Below are positions 35,622-44,494 of a stretch of DNA of 64,000 nt, piece by piece; within the stretch, counting starts at the first letter, position 1; each line of letters begins with the position of its first letter. Both the position numbers and the translations under genes were made by a program. The notes beneath the pieces were generated by a model, which did no database searches, was not told the DNA's origin, and saw only the letters and a list, made by a program, of their open reading frames with translations. This stretch comes from Bacteroidales bacterium UBA4912 (lineage in GTDB: Bacteria > Bacteroidota > Bacteroidia > Bacteroidales > Dysgonomonadaceae), in the NCBI GenBank assembly GCA_002398875.1, contig DHCC01000026.1, positions 7,936 through 71,935 on the forward strand. The letters run 5' to 3'.

Positions 35622-37154
35622 CTAAGATGGGGGATTTCCATGTTTTTTAGGAGGATTACTTTCGGTCTTGTTTGCAGTCATCTCTAACCCCTGAATTAGC
35701 TTTAATCTAGTGTCTTCAGGTAGTATGATTTCATCGATATAACCTTTTTCAGCAGCCCTGTAGGGGTTTGAGAACAGTTCACTATATTCATTTATTGCAT
35801 TCTGTCGCTCATCACCTACAGAAGACCGGTAAAGAATGTTTACTGCACCTTCTGCACCCATAACTGCTATCTCTGCATTGGGGTAGGCAAGATTCAAATC
35901 AGCACCTGATTCTTTTGATGACATCACAACATAAGCACCACCGTAAGCTTTACGTGTTATAAGCGTTATCTTTGGAACAGTTGCCTCAACATACGCATAC
36001 ATGATTTTGGCGCCATGTCGAATTATGCCGTTATGTTCCTGATCCCTTCCCGGTAAAAATCCGGGTACATCAACAAAAGTAATTATTGGAATATCAAAAC
36101 AATCACAAAAACGAATAAATCTGGCCGCCTTATCAGAGGCATCAATATCAAGAACGCCCGCCAGATAAGCTGGTTGATTAGCAACAATGCCAACAGGTTT
36201 TCCTCCCATTCTTGCGTAGCCAATCACAACATTCTGTGCATATTGCGGCATTATTTCAAAGAAATAGTTCTCGTCAACCACTTCTTCGATCAATTTTTTC
36301 ATATCATAAGGAATATTGGAATCTTGCGGAATAAGCTTCTGTATATTCTGTGTCTTACGATTAACAGTGTCTTTTGTAGTTGTCAGAGGAGGATCTTCCA
36401 TGTTGTTTGAAGGAAGAAAACTGATTAACTCCCTGATCATCATAAGTGTTTCTTCTTCATCATTACCAACAAAATGAGCAACACCACTCTTGGAAGAATG
36501 GACAGAAGCGCCACCAAGCTCTTCTTTAGTTAACTCTTCGTGAGTAACTGTTTTTACAACATCAGGACCGGTAACAAACATATAACTTTCGTCTCTAACC
36601 ATAAAGATGAAGTCGGTAAGAGCAGGTGAATAACAAGCACCACCTGCGCATGGTCCCAGTATCGCTGAAATCTGAGGTATTACACCTGATGACTTCACAT
36701 TATTATTAAATATTTCGGAGTATCCGCTAAGTGCCATTACTCCTTCTTGAATTCTGGCACCACCGGAGTCATTCAACGCAATGATCGGAGCACCGTTTTT
36801 GAGTGCCAACTTCTGAATTTTTACAATTTTATTAGCATTAGTGCGCGAAAGAGATCCACCGTAAACAGTAAAATCGTAAGCATAAACGTAAACAAGTCGT
36901 CCTTCAATTTTTCCATAACCGGTTACAACACCGTCGCCAAGGACCCGATTTTCCTGCATATTGTAGTTGTGTGAGTCATGCAGTACGAACTTATCTGTCT
37001 CAACAAATGTGTCATCATCCAAGAGCATTTTGATTCTCTCTCTTGCCGTTTGTTTACCGGCTTTTTTCTGTTTAGCTATAGCCTTTTCGCCACCTCCCAA
37101 TTCAGCAGCTCTGTCTTTCTCTTTAAAGCTTTTATATATTTCGTCTAAAGTCAT
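35622..37154 (-). CDS. Acyl-CoA carboxylase, carboxyltransferase (beta) subunit
   Basis: The 510-aa carboxyltransferase has both crotonase-like halves: 'VYAYDFTVYGGSLS' and 'ALNDSGGARIQEGVMALSGY' with the oxyanion-hole loop 'GPCAGGACYSPALTDFIFMV' in the N-lobe, and 'VVIGYARMGGKPVGIVANQP', 'FVDVPGFLPGRDQEHNGIIR' and 'AYGGAYVVMSSK' in the C-lobe. It is of the PccB/MmdA type that carboxylates propionyl-CoA to methylmalonyl-CoA or runs in reverse. A complete biotin carboxylase and carrier lie just upstream, which favours the ATP-dependent carboxylase over the sodium-pumping decarboxylase. The gap to the carrier gene is 11 bases. Confidence 0.9.
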   Translation of the reverse strand: MTLDEIYKSFKEKDRAAELGGGEKAIAKQKKAGKQTARERIKMLLDDDTFVETDKFVLHDSHNYNMQENRVLGDGVVTGYGKIEGRLVYVYAYDFTVYGGSLSRTNANKIVKIQKLALKNGAPIIALNDSGGARIQEGVMALSGYSEIFNNNVKSSGVIPQISAILGPCAGGACYSPALTDFIFMVRDESYMFVTGPDVVKTVTHEELTKEELGGASVHSSKSGVAHFVGNDEEETLMMIRELISFLPSNNMEDPPLTTTKDTVNRKTQNIQKLIPQDSNIPYDMKKLIEEVVDENYFFEIMPQYAQNVVIGYARMGGKPVGIVANQPAYLAGVLDIDASDKAARFIRFCDCFDIPIITFVDVPGFLPGRDQEHNGIIRHGAKIMYAYVEATVPKITLITRKAYGGAYVVMSSKESGADLNLAYPNAEIAVMGAEGAVNILYRSSVGDERQNAINEYSELFSNPYRAAEKGYIDEIILPEDTRLKLIQGLEMTANKTESNPPKKHGNPPS

Positions 37155-37165
37155 TATAACTCTTA

Positions 37166-37669
37166 TTAATTGGTTTTAAAAGTAATGAGCAACTGATCAC
37201 GGAGAACTGAATCTCCCTCTTCAATATGGATCTTTTCCACAATTGCATCCTGAGCGGCGCTATATGTGCTCTGCATCTTCATTGCCTCTACAACTATCAG
37301 TGGATCACCCTGTTTGACTTCCATATCCTCAGTTACCAATATTTTAATTACTTTGCCGGGCATAGGTGAAATTATTGTTTCCTGAATTTCATCAACAGAT
37401 GACTGTCGACCTCTAAGGTATTTTTTCTGTGGATTAGAAAGTTCAATATCAAAATGACGGAAATTAGTCGTAATTGAATATTTACCTTCTGAATGCCTCA
37501 CAGATTCAGCGTTATAAGAACGTCCTTCATAAATAATAGAACAAAAACCGCTCTCTGACATCACCACATCAATATCATATATTTTTCCATCCACAGAAAT
37601 CTCAACTTTGTTTCCATCTTTCGATATCATCTCAACATCTCGAATTCTGTTGTCTATCTTTGCTCTCAT
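37166..37669 (-). CDS. Biotin carboxyl carrier protein of acyl-CoA carboxylase
   Basis: The 167-aa protein ends in a biotinyl domain with the biotin-accepting Lys131 in 'IVVEAMKMQS' and the partner motif 'ISPMPGKVIKILVTE' about 30 residues earlier. The N-terminal ~85 residues are a beta-rich linker/docking region of the type that binds the carboxyltransferase. It shuttles carboxybiotin between the biotin carboxylase and the beta subunit. It overlaps the biotin carboxylase gene by 4 bases. Confidence 0.92.
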   Translation of the reverse strand: MRAKIDNRIRDVEMISKDGNKVEISVDGKIYDIDVVMSESGFCSIIYEGRSYNAESVRHSEGKYSITTNFRHFDIELSNPQKKYLRGRQSSVDEIQETIISPMPGKVIKILVTEDMEVKQGDPLIVVEAMKMQSTYSAAQDAIVEKIHIEEGDSVLRDQLLITFKTN

Positions 37670-39171
37670 ATTCTTAAAACTCCTTTTTGTTTACCAAATG
37701 CACGCCATCTGTTTATGGGTTGATTGTCTGCTATCGTAGATTGAGAATCATTACTATTTACAACATAGTCAATATAGGCTGCAATGATTGCAATATCTTC
37801 AATTTCATCCTCTAGTTCATTACCTTTTTGTAGTTTATTTGCGTTGTCATCAATGAAATGAGTGGTATAATTGCCTTGAACAAATTCACGGTTGTCCATA
37901 ATACGCCGGAGATAATCTATATTTGTTTTCACTCCTGTAATCTTATATTCGTACAAAACCCTGCGCATACGTTCCAATGCTACGTCACGATTTGTTGCCC
38001 ATACGATAAGCTTACTTATCATTGAATCATAATAGATAGATATCTCATAACCGGTATAGATATGTGTGTCAATACGTACACCTAAACCTTTGGGTGTCTG
38101 AATTGAATGAATAACTCCGGGCGCAGGTGCAAAATTGTTTTCTGTATCCTCTGCATAAATCCTGCACTCAATTGCATGACCGCGCTGATGCAGCTGACTC
38201 TGTCTGAAGCTTAGTTTCCTTCCGTTAGCAATATTTATCTGCTCTTTTACGATATCAACACCAAGTACTTCCTCCGTTATAGGATGTTCAACCTGTAACC
38301 GGGTATTCATCTCGAGAAAATAAAAGTTCATATCATTATCTACAAGAAACTCAATAGTTCCTGCACCAACATAATTGATCGATTTAGCTGCTTTTACAGC
38401 AATGGCTCCCATTGCAAGACGAGTTTTATTATCGATAAAAGGAGAAGGACTTTCCTCGATAATCTTCTGATGACGACGCTGTACAGAGCATTCACGGTCA
38501 AACAGATGCACAACATTGCCATGAGTATCACCCAAAAACTGTATCTCTACATGGTGTGGGGATTCTATATATTTCTCAATATAAACCGAATCGTTACCAA
38601 ATGATGCCATAGCTTCAGATTTAGCAGCATCATAAGCCTCTTGCAAATGCTTCTCTTCGTAAACAAGTCGCATTCCTTTACCACCTCCGCCTGCAGTTGC
38701 TTTAATTATAACCGGCAGTCCAATTTTGCGGCACACCTTAAACAGGTCTTTCGGTTTCAGGTCTTCCGACGTGCCTGGCACTACTGGTACTTTTGCCTCA
38801 ATCATTTTCTTGCGGGCGGAGATCTTATCACCCATTGCCTCTATACTTTCAGCAGAGGGCCCTATAAAAATAATGCCCTCCTCTTTACAGCGGCGGGCAA
38901 ATGTGGCATTCTCACTAAGAAATCCATAACCCGGATGAATAGCATCAACCTTAAACGTCTTTGCAGCATCAATGATTTTATCAACATTCAGATAGCTGTC
39001 ACTTGCAGATGCCAATCCTATTTTTACGGCTTCATCAGCGTATGTAACATGCCTTGAAGTCCTGTCAACTTCTGAATAAACGGCAACAGTCTGTATGCCC
39101 ATCTCTTTGCAAGTTCGCATAACACGTACGGCAATTTCACCGCGGTTTGCGACAAGTATTTTCTGTATCAT
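37666..39171 (-). CDS. Biotin carboxylase subunit of acyl-CoA carboxylase
   Basis: The 501-aa ATP-grasp enzyme carboxylates the biotin carrier with bicarbonate and ATP. It starts 'MIQKILVANRGEIAVRVMRT', has the glycine-rich ATP loop 'KATAGGGGKGMRLV' (near residue 160), 'RECSVQRRHQKIIEE' and 'FLEMNTRLQVEHPITEEVLG' with the catalytic Arg and metal Glu. The C-terminal ~50 residues after 'TTHFIDDN' extend beyond the AccC core and are seen in acyl-CoA carboxylase versions. It is the first gene of the three-gene operon. Confidence 0.94.
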   Translation of the reverse strand: MIQKILVANRGEIAVRVMRTCKEMGIQTVAVYSEVDRTSRHVTYADEAVKIGLASASDSYLNVDKIIDAAKTFKVDAIHPGYGFLSENATFARRCKEEGIIFIGPSAESIEAMGDKISARKKMIEAKVPVVPGTSEDLKPKDLFKVCRKIGLPVIIKATAGGGGKGMRLVYEEKHLQEAYDAAKSEAMASFGNDSVYIEKYIESPHHVEIQFLGDTHGNVVHLFDRECSVQRRHQKIIEESPSPFIDNKTRLAMGAIAVKAAKSINYVGAGTIEFLVDNDMNFYFLEMNTRLQVEHPITEEVLGVDIVKEQINIANGRKLSFRQSQLHQRGHAIECRIYAEDTENNFAPAPGVIHSIQTPKGLGVRIDTHIYTGYEISIYYDSMISKLIVWATNRDVALERMRRVLYEYKITGVKTNIDYLRRIMDNREFVQGNYTTHFIDDNANKLQKGNELEDEIEDIAIIAAYIDYVVNSNDSQSTIADNQPINRWRAFGKQKGVLRI

Positions 39172-39262
39172 CTAAATATTTATACTCCTTAATGATTTTT
39201 AAAACGGATATATAAACAACAAATATTTATACTATTTGTTTTATTGTGATACAGTTTTAGTG

Positions 39263-42200
39263 CTATTCTTTCCAGCTGTAGTGTACTATACTTCCACGCT
39301 CAGAGTCGTTTTCGATGCGAAGATGAACCTCTATTTCCTGCTGCATTTCTTCCACATGAGATATTACACCAACAATACGATTCTCTTTACGTAATGTTTT
39401 AAGGGTGTCAAAAACAACGCTCAGCGACTCCTTATCAAGTGAACCGAAACCTTCATCTAAAAAGAAGAAGTTTTGATTTGATTGTGTGATTTTCTGTATA
39501 TTATCAGCAAGTGCAAGTGCCAGAGATAAAGAAGCTTGGAAAGTCTGTCCTCCTGAAAGTGTTTTTACGCTTCTCTCTTTTCCGCCATTCATAAAGTCGC
39601 GTATTTGGAAGTTATTATCGGGAGTGATCTCCAGACTCAAATTTTGTCTGGTCAACTGAAAGAATCTGTCGTTGGCTGCATTACACAGGTTTTGTAAATA
39701 TACAGATGAGATATAGTTCACAAAACCACTGGCCTTAAACAGACTTTTCATAGTCTTCAGATTCTCTGCTCTCATTTCAACCTCTTTAAGTTCTTTACGT
39801 AAAGCAGCCTGAGTCTCCAGATTTTTCTGCAAAACTCTCAAATTCAATGTTATCTCAACCTGCTCTTTGTTTAGTGTAGCAAGTTGTTCGCTGAACAGCT
39901 TAATTTCACTGATTAGTTTATCATGACCTTCTTTATCGTAGTAACGCTCACCAACCTGATTCTGAAGTTGTTCATAAGCAGACCTGCATTTCAGCAGATT
40001 GTTGTTGAACTCCTCAACTCTTTTTTTCTCCTGCTGAATGTTGATCGAATCAGATAGAATTGATTTTACCTCATCAATAGATTTAAAGTCTGATTTTGCC
40101 AACTCTGATTCAATATTTCTTTCAAGATGTTTTATCGCAGACTGTTCTTTGTCCAGTTCAGAAATATTAGTTTCAATTCTACCTTTTAATATGTCCCTAA
40201 GCTTTTTCTCTTCTTGAAGTTGTTTATTGTAACGTACAAAAGAATTTTCAATACGCTCATATTCATTAATTAACCCGGTTCTTTCATCATTAATAACACT
40301 CTCAGTGTTCACTTTATAGTCATCGTAATTGATTATTCTCAATTGCTGTATCAAAGTGTTCAGTTCTGTTTTATTGATTGTAAGTGAGTTTTTAAGCCCT
40401 TCAAGCTTTATTCTGGCAAGCTCAAGAGTCTTCTCCTGTTTGTTTAGTTCTTTTACTGCCTCCTGTAATTCCAACTCATAAGATTTAATTTGCGCCTGTA
40501 TATGCTCCACCTCACTAAAAGCAGAATCAAGCTCTTCCACTTGCTTAAACTTATCCCAGGTAAAAAGTTTCAAATGATCAGATAAATTATTGAGAAGCGA
40601 ATCTTTAGATTTACTAAGTTCTCCAAGATTATTAACCGTTTCTTTGTGACTAACTTCAATCAGACTGATCTGCCTGCTGATTGAAGAAATTGCCTGTAAA
40701 TCTTTTTCTAACGCAAACTTTTCTTTTTTAATACCCTCCAAAAGTTCTTTTATATCCTCACTCTTAAAAATTTGGGGATGATGTAAAGATCCGCAGAGAG
40801 GGCAGGGCATGTTCTCCTCCAGATTTTCTGCATAAGCTTCCAATCGCGCCTTAACTAAAATGTGGCTCTCATGCTCAATCAGCCCATTCTGTCTTTTTTT
40901 AATGTCAGCAGCAGATATCTCAAGAAGTTGATTACACTCACTAAAGCTCATTTCCGGTTTAATTGCACCATTCAGTATTGGCTCTTTAACAAGAATGTCT
41001 TTTTGACTGATTAGCTCATTTGCCTTCCTTTTATACTTTTCTGAATCTCTGTCGATTTCCGATATCTGCCGTTCAATTGTATTCTTTTCATTGTACCAGC
41101 TCCGGATTTTATTTAACAGAGTGACATCGGGCATATTTTTTCTTAACTCGCTCAGACTACTCTCAATCTTTTCCCTTTCTTTTTTTAAATCTGCAACAAT
41201 CAGGTTAGTATTATTCCAGTACTCAGTTCCCTTTTCAACTCTTGATGTATTTTCAACAACAGCGTCGTCAAGTTTTTTTACTTTTAATACTGTGTTCAGT
41301 TCATCAGCTTTTCTTTTTAATTCCTCACGCTTGTCATATTGTGGTTTAAGCTCTTCTAAATCTTTTTCCAGCTTATCTATAATTTCGTTATGAGAATTAA
41401 GATTTTTATTATCCGATTCAATCTGATTACTGCGAAGCTGAACCCTGTTCCTCTGTTCTTTTAATGAGTCGAGCAGATGCTTAAAACTCAATACGCACAG
41501 TTCATACCTCTCAATATTTTTTTTCAGCTGAATAAATTCAGGTGCTTTCCGAACCAAACCATTCAGTATTGTCTCAGCTTCGTCTCTCTTAATAATCAGA
41601 TCCTTAAAACTTCTTAGCTTTTCCTCTTCCATTTGAAGTCCTGTTATTTTTATGTTTAGCTCTTTAATACTTTTATCAAGATCTGAAAGTTGTAGGCTGT
41701 AAATGTTAATCTGCTCAGGATCAAGTAAACCCAGTTGCTGAAGCTGGCCATTTATATTGTTTTTCTTATCATTGTTTTTGTTGTCAAGAGAAACCACCTT
41801 GTAATAAAACTCAAACTTCTGAAGGTTGAACAGCTCCTTCATCATTGTAGTTCTGTCTTTGTTTCCCAGTTGAAGAAATTCCTGGAACTGACCCTGAGGT
41901 ATTATTATTGTACGTTTAAAATTGACAAAATTCAGCCCTATCGCATTTTCCAGCTCACCTACTTCAATTGGAATCCATTGATTATCTACTTTCCTGTAGG
42001 CAGTATGTTCCAGTGTTTTTACTTCCTCAAAACGTTTACTGTTTCGTTTGCCCCTTACCATTGCCCGGTAAGCAGTCTGATCTTTCCCTGTTTCAAAAAT
42101 AAAATCGATGAATAACTCGTTGGATTTAAGGTTCATCATGTTATAATAACGATTGTCCCCCGAAATATTCAGCTTATCGGTCTTACCATAAATGGCATAA

Positions 42201-42346
42201 GTTATTGCTTCCAGAATAGATGATTTACCGCTTCCAACCGAACCAAATATGCCAAACAGCCCCGCATCAGTAAGTTTCCTGAAATCTATTGTCTGTCTTT
42301 TCTGATATGAGTATAATCCTTCAATTGTCAGTTCTATAGGTATCAT
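39263..42346 (-). CDS. sbcC: SbcC, ATPase subunit of the SbcCD nuclease
   Basis: The 1027-aa SMC-like protein has Walker A 'GSVGSGKSS' (residues 35-43), two long coiled-coil arms and a zinc hook 'PCPLCGS' near residue 513, the midpoint where two molecules join. ABC signature 'KTLSGGQTFQASLSLALALA' and Walker B 'FFLDEGFGSLDKESL' lie near the C-terminus. With SbcD it cuts hairpins and protein-blocked DNA ends. It overlaps sbcD by 4 bases and so is co-translated. Confidence 0.95.
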   Translation of the reverse strand: MIPIELTIEGLYSYQKRQTIDFRKLTDAGLFGIFGSVGSGKSSILEAITYAIYGKTDKLNISGDNRYYNMMNLKSNELFIDFIFETGKDQTAYRAMVRGKRNSKRFEEVKTLEHTAYRKVDNQWIPIEVGELENAIGLNFVNFKRTIIIPQGQFQEFLQLGNKDRTTMMKELFNLQKFEFYYKVVSLDNKNNDKKNNINGQLQQLGLLDPEQINIYSLQLSDLDKSIKELNIKITGLQMEEEKLRSFKDLIIKRDEAETILNGLVRKAPEFIQLKKNIERYELCVLSFKHLLDSLKEQRNRVQLRSNQIESDNKNLNSHNEIIDKLEKDLEELKPQYDKREELKRKADELNTVLKVKKLDDAVVENTSRVEKGTEYWNNTNLIVADLKKEREKIESSLSELRKNMPDVTLLNKIRSWYNEKNTIERQISEIDRDSEKYKRKANELISQKDILVKEPILNGAIKPEMSFSECNQLLEISAADIKKRQNGLIEHESHILVKARLEAYAENLEENMPCPLCGSLHHPQIFKSEDIKELLEGIKKEKFALEKDLQAISSISRQISLIEVSHKETVNNLGELSKSKDSLLNNLSDHLKLFTWDKFKQVEELDSAFSEVEHIQAQIKSYELELQEAVKELNKQEKTLELARIKLEGLKNSLTINKTELNTLIQQLRIINYDDYKVNTESVINDERTGLINEYERIENSFVRYNKQLQEEKKLRDILKGRIETNISELDKEQSAIKHLERNIESELAKSDFKSIDEVKSILSDSINIQQEKKRVEEFNNNLLKCRSAYEQLQNQVGERYYDKEGHDKLISEIKLFSEQLATLNKEQVEITLNLRVLQKNLETQAALRKELKEVEMRAENLKTMKSLFKASGFVNYISSVYLQNLCNAANDRFFQLTRQNLSLEITPDNNFQIRDFMNGGKERSVKTLSGGQTFQASLSLALALADNIQKITQSNQNFFFLDEGFGSLDKESLSVVFDTLKTLRKENRIVGVISHVEEMQQEIEVHLRIENDSERGSIVHYSWKE

Positions 42347-43569
42347 TCTTCATCCTCCTCTGCAAGAATCTCTCTGAAAATATTCATTATATCATCACTC
42401 GGTTCCTGTCCATTTTCGTGAGTAAAATAATCACTGAATAGTGACTCCATTCTTCTGTTAAGATCTATCTGTTTCTGTCTGTTTTCAACCCTCAGATCAT
42501 GATTAATAACCTCCGGTATGATTGTTACAATACCATGATGAGCACTATTCAGCTTTCTTCTTTCCAGAGGAGTTATAAAAGTATTCGTTACTAATGTCAG
42601 TTCCACCAATGCCTCTTGATTTTCAGTAAGCCATTCTACAGCCTCTTCAATACCATTGGCACGTTTTCTCAAAAGTGGTCTCACATTATGCAATTCAACC
42701 TTCTTTACATCAGCTTTTTCTCCCGGTTCCACATCTACAAGTAATACATACTTTTTCTGATTTGCTTCTGAAAAGCTATAAGAAATAGGACTACCGCTAT
42801 AATAAACAGGCGATATTGAATCATTCACTTCTTGCATTCTGTGAAGGTGTCCCAGTGCAGTGTATTGAATCTGTGCAGGAATATTTTCAGTAAATATTGC
42901 CTGAGCACCACCCACGTGCAATATAGGTTTTTCATCCTCAGGTTCCTCAGGCACAGGCCCGTCTTTTTTAATCATAAAAAGATGAGAGACAAGAATATTA
43001 ACGCCCCTGTTGTCACAATATCTATCAGCCAGGTTTTGCCAATGATTTTGCAGCACTTTCCGAAGTTCAGAATCACTATCCTCCGCATCAAGAAACTGTT
43101 TCAGTCTGAATTCATTAGCATAAGGAGTAAGAATAATCCTAGCAGGAAAATCCTTCACGGGAAGCATCAATTCTATAAAACCCTCCTCAGACTGTGTTAC
43201 CTTTAAACCCGTTTCCAGTTCAAAAATCGGAACCAAAGTATTCGGATAACCGGCAAAGATGATTCCACATTCCCGTGCAAGCGGATCGGGAGCCTCTATT
43301 CTGTCAGGTGAGTCGTGATTACCTGCAATTGCTATAACCGCTCGAAGCCCCCCATTCGTAAGCTTTTTCAAAGTTTTGTATAACAGGTCAACCGCCTCTG
43401 TCGGAGGATTGAAAGTGTCATAAATATCACCTGAAACAAGTACAATATCAGCCTGTTCGCGATCAGCTATTTCACAAATTTCATTCATTACAACCTGTTG
43501 TTCTTCAAGACGCGAAAAATCTTCCAGTCGTTTACCCAAATGCCAGTCTCCCGTGTGTAGAATCCTCAT
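42343..43569 (-). CDS. sbcD: SbcD, nuclease subunit of the SbcCD complex
   Basis: The 408-aa metallophosphoesterase carries 'HTGDWHLGKRL' (Asp8/His10), 'VLVSGDIYDTFNPP' (Asp), 'AIAGNHDSPDR' (Asn-His) and 'ILVSHLFM', 'TALGHLHRMQ' (His), the set of Mn2+ ligands for Mre11-type nucleases. The C-terminal part after residue ~290 is the capping and SbcC-binding region. It is the first gene of the sbcDC operon; its start is 299 bases from the divergent DUF6266 gene. Confidence 0.94.
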   Translation of the reverse strand: MRILHTGDWHLGKRLEDFSRLEEQQVVMNEICEIADREQADIVLVSGDIYDTFNPPTEAVDLLYKTLKKLTNGGLRAVIAIAGNHDSPDRIEAPDPLARECGIIFAGYPNTLVPIFELETGLKVTQSEEGFIELMLPVKDFPARIILTPYANEFRLKQFLDAEDSDSELRKVLQNHWQNLADRYCDNRGVNILVSHLFMIKKDGPVPEEPEDEKPILHVGGAQAIFTENIPAQIQYTALGHLHRMQEVNDSISPVYYSGSPISYSFSEANQKKYVLLVDVEPGEKADVKKVELHNVRPLLRKRANGIEEAVEWLTENQEALVELTLVTNTFITPLERRKLNSAHHGIVTIIPEVINHDLRVENRQKQIDLNRRMESLFSDYFTHENGQEPSDDIMNIFREILAEEDEE

Positions 43570-43655
43570 AGTTTAATGTTCTTAACGCAAATATTATGAA
43601 AGCAGTCAAGAAAATTGAGCATGCTTGCATAATCCAGGGCGCATACAATGTTGTA

Positions 43656-43663
43656 CAAATATA
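43656..43663 (-). promoter_or_regulatory. -7 promoter box of sbcD
   Basis: On the minus strand TATATTTG matches TAnnTTTG, 86 bases before the sbcD ATG. No clear -33 box. Confidence 0.35.
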
Positions 43664-43728
43664 ACATTAACCAATGATTTAACTGGTTTCTTAATACATC
43701 AAAAAGAATAAACAAATACTTTGCCCAT

Positions 43729-43789
43729 AGATCACTTATAGGTCACTTATATATAGCTTATCTGTATATAAGCTATGTATAAGCGATCT
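43729..43789. repeat. 11-base-period palindromic repeat locus (locus C)
   Basis: Three 11-base units start at 43729, 43740 and 43751, each ending CTTAT. After a 6-base centre (CTGTAT) come two inverted units at 43768 and 43779 beginning ATAAG, again 11 bases apart. The central part, 43746-43761 with 43768-43783, is a 16-base inverted repeat with one G-U pair. It sits in the divergent gap between sbcD and the DUF6266 gene, about 80 bases before the latter's ATG. Confidence 0.65.
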
Positions 43790-43868
43790 TTGGTTAAAGT
43801 AGTACCGGATTTACTTTGATATGATACCAAAAATCATTAATATTGTAAAGATTAAATACTTAAATTAT

Positions 43869-44489
43869 ATGGCACGAATAAAAATTACAGGGATAATATC
43901 GGGAAAGGTTGGACCTGTAAGCATCTATGAAACAAAATTTGGTACTCAGGTAGTTAGGTCAATTACTAAAGCACGCGATCCCAAAACGCCAAAACAACTG
44001 GCACACAGAATGAAATTTTCATTGGTAAACAAAGGTCTGTCACCCCTTAACGAAGCTATAAAAATCGGTTTTAGAGGAGATAGCAGGACCTATAGAAAAC
44101 AGATCAGCAGGGCTTATCATAAAGCAATAGAAGGTAAGTACCCGAATTTTACCTTAGATTACAGTAAGATAAAAATTGCAGAAGGAGATGTTCAGTTGCC
44201 GGCAGATATTGCTGTTAGAATTCATGAGAATTCACGGCTGGTGAGATTCACCTGGAATCCCGAAATCAGTTCTGATTCAAAGTACGCTAATGGTAAAGAC
44301 AAAATCAAAATCATCTGTTTAAATGAAGAATTAAAAGAGACAACAAAACTCAACAGTGTTGTGCGGCGCTCAGCAGGTGAAGCAGCAGTTGAACTTCCTA
44401 AAGGATGGGTTCCTGCAGACACTCATTTCTGGATTTATCTTGAATCAAACAATTCAGAGATGAATTCGGATAGTGTGTACGTGAAATAA
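43869..44489 (+). CDS. DUF6266 family protein
   Basis: The 206-aa protein begins 'MARIKITGIISGKVGPVSIY', the usual start of the DUF6266 family of Bacteroidota; an upstream ATG at 43821 would add an AT-rich 16-residue extension that looks untranslated. The sequence is basic near 'SITKARDPKTPKQLAHRMKF' and the C-terminal half forms beta strands ('VRFTWNP', 'KIKIICLN', 'THFWIYLES'). No signal peptide or catalytic motif is visible; its function is unknown. The upstream 11-base palindromic repeats lie in its promoter region. It converges with the permease gene with a 5-base gap. Confidence 0.75.
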   Translation: MARIKITGIISGKVGPVSIYETKFGTQVVRSITKARDPKTPKQLAHRMKFSLVNKGLSPLNEAIKIGFRGDSRTYRKQISRAYHKAIEGKYPNFTLDYSKIKIAEGDVQLPADIAVRIHENSRLVRFTWNPEISSDSKYANGKDKIKIICLNEELKETTKLNSVVRRSAGEAAVELPKGWVPADTHFWIYLESNNSEMNSDSVYVK

Positions 44490-44494
44490 ATATT

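Noticed and set aside
35622..39171. Sodium-pumping methylmalonyl-CoA decarboxylase
   Set aside because: The three-gene set includes a biotin carboxylase and no membrane beta subunit, so the ATP-dependent carboxylase is favoured, though reversal is possible.
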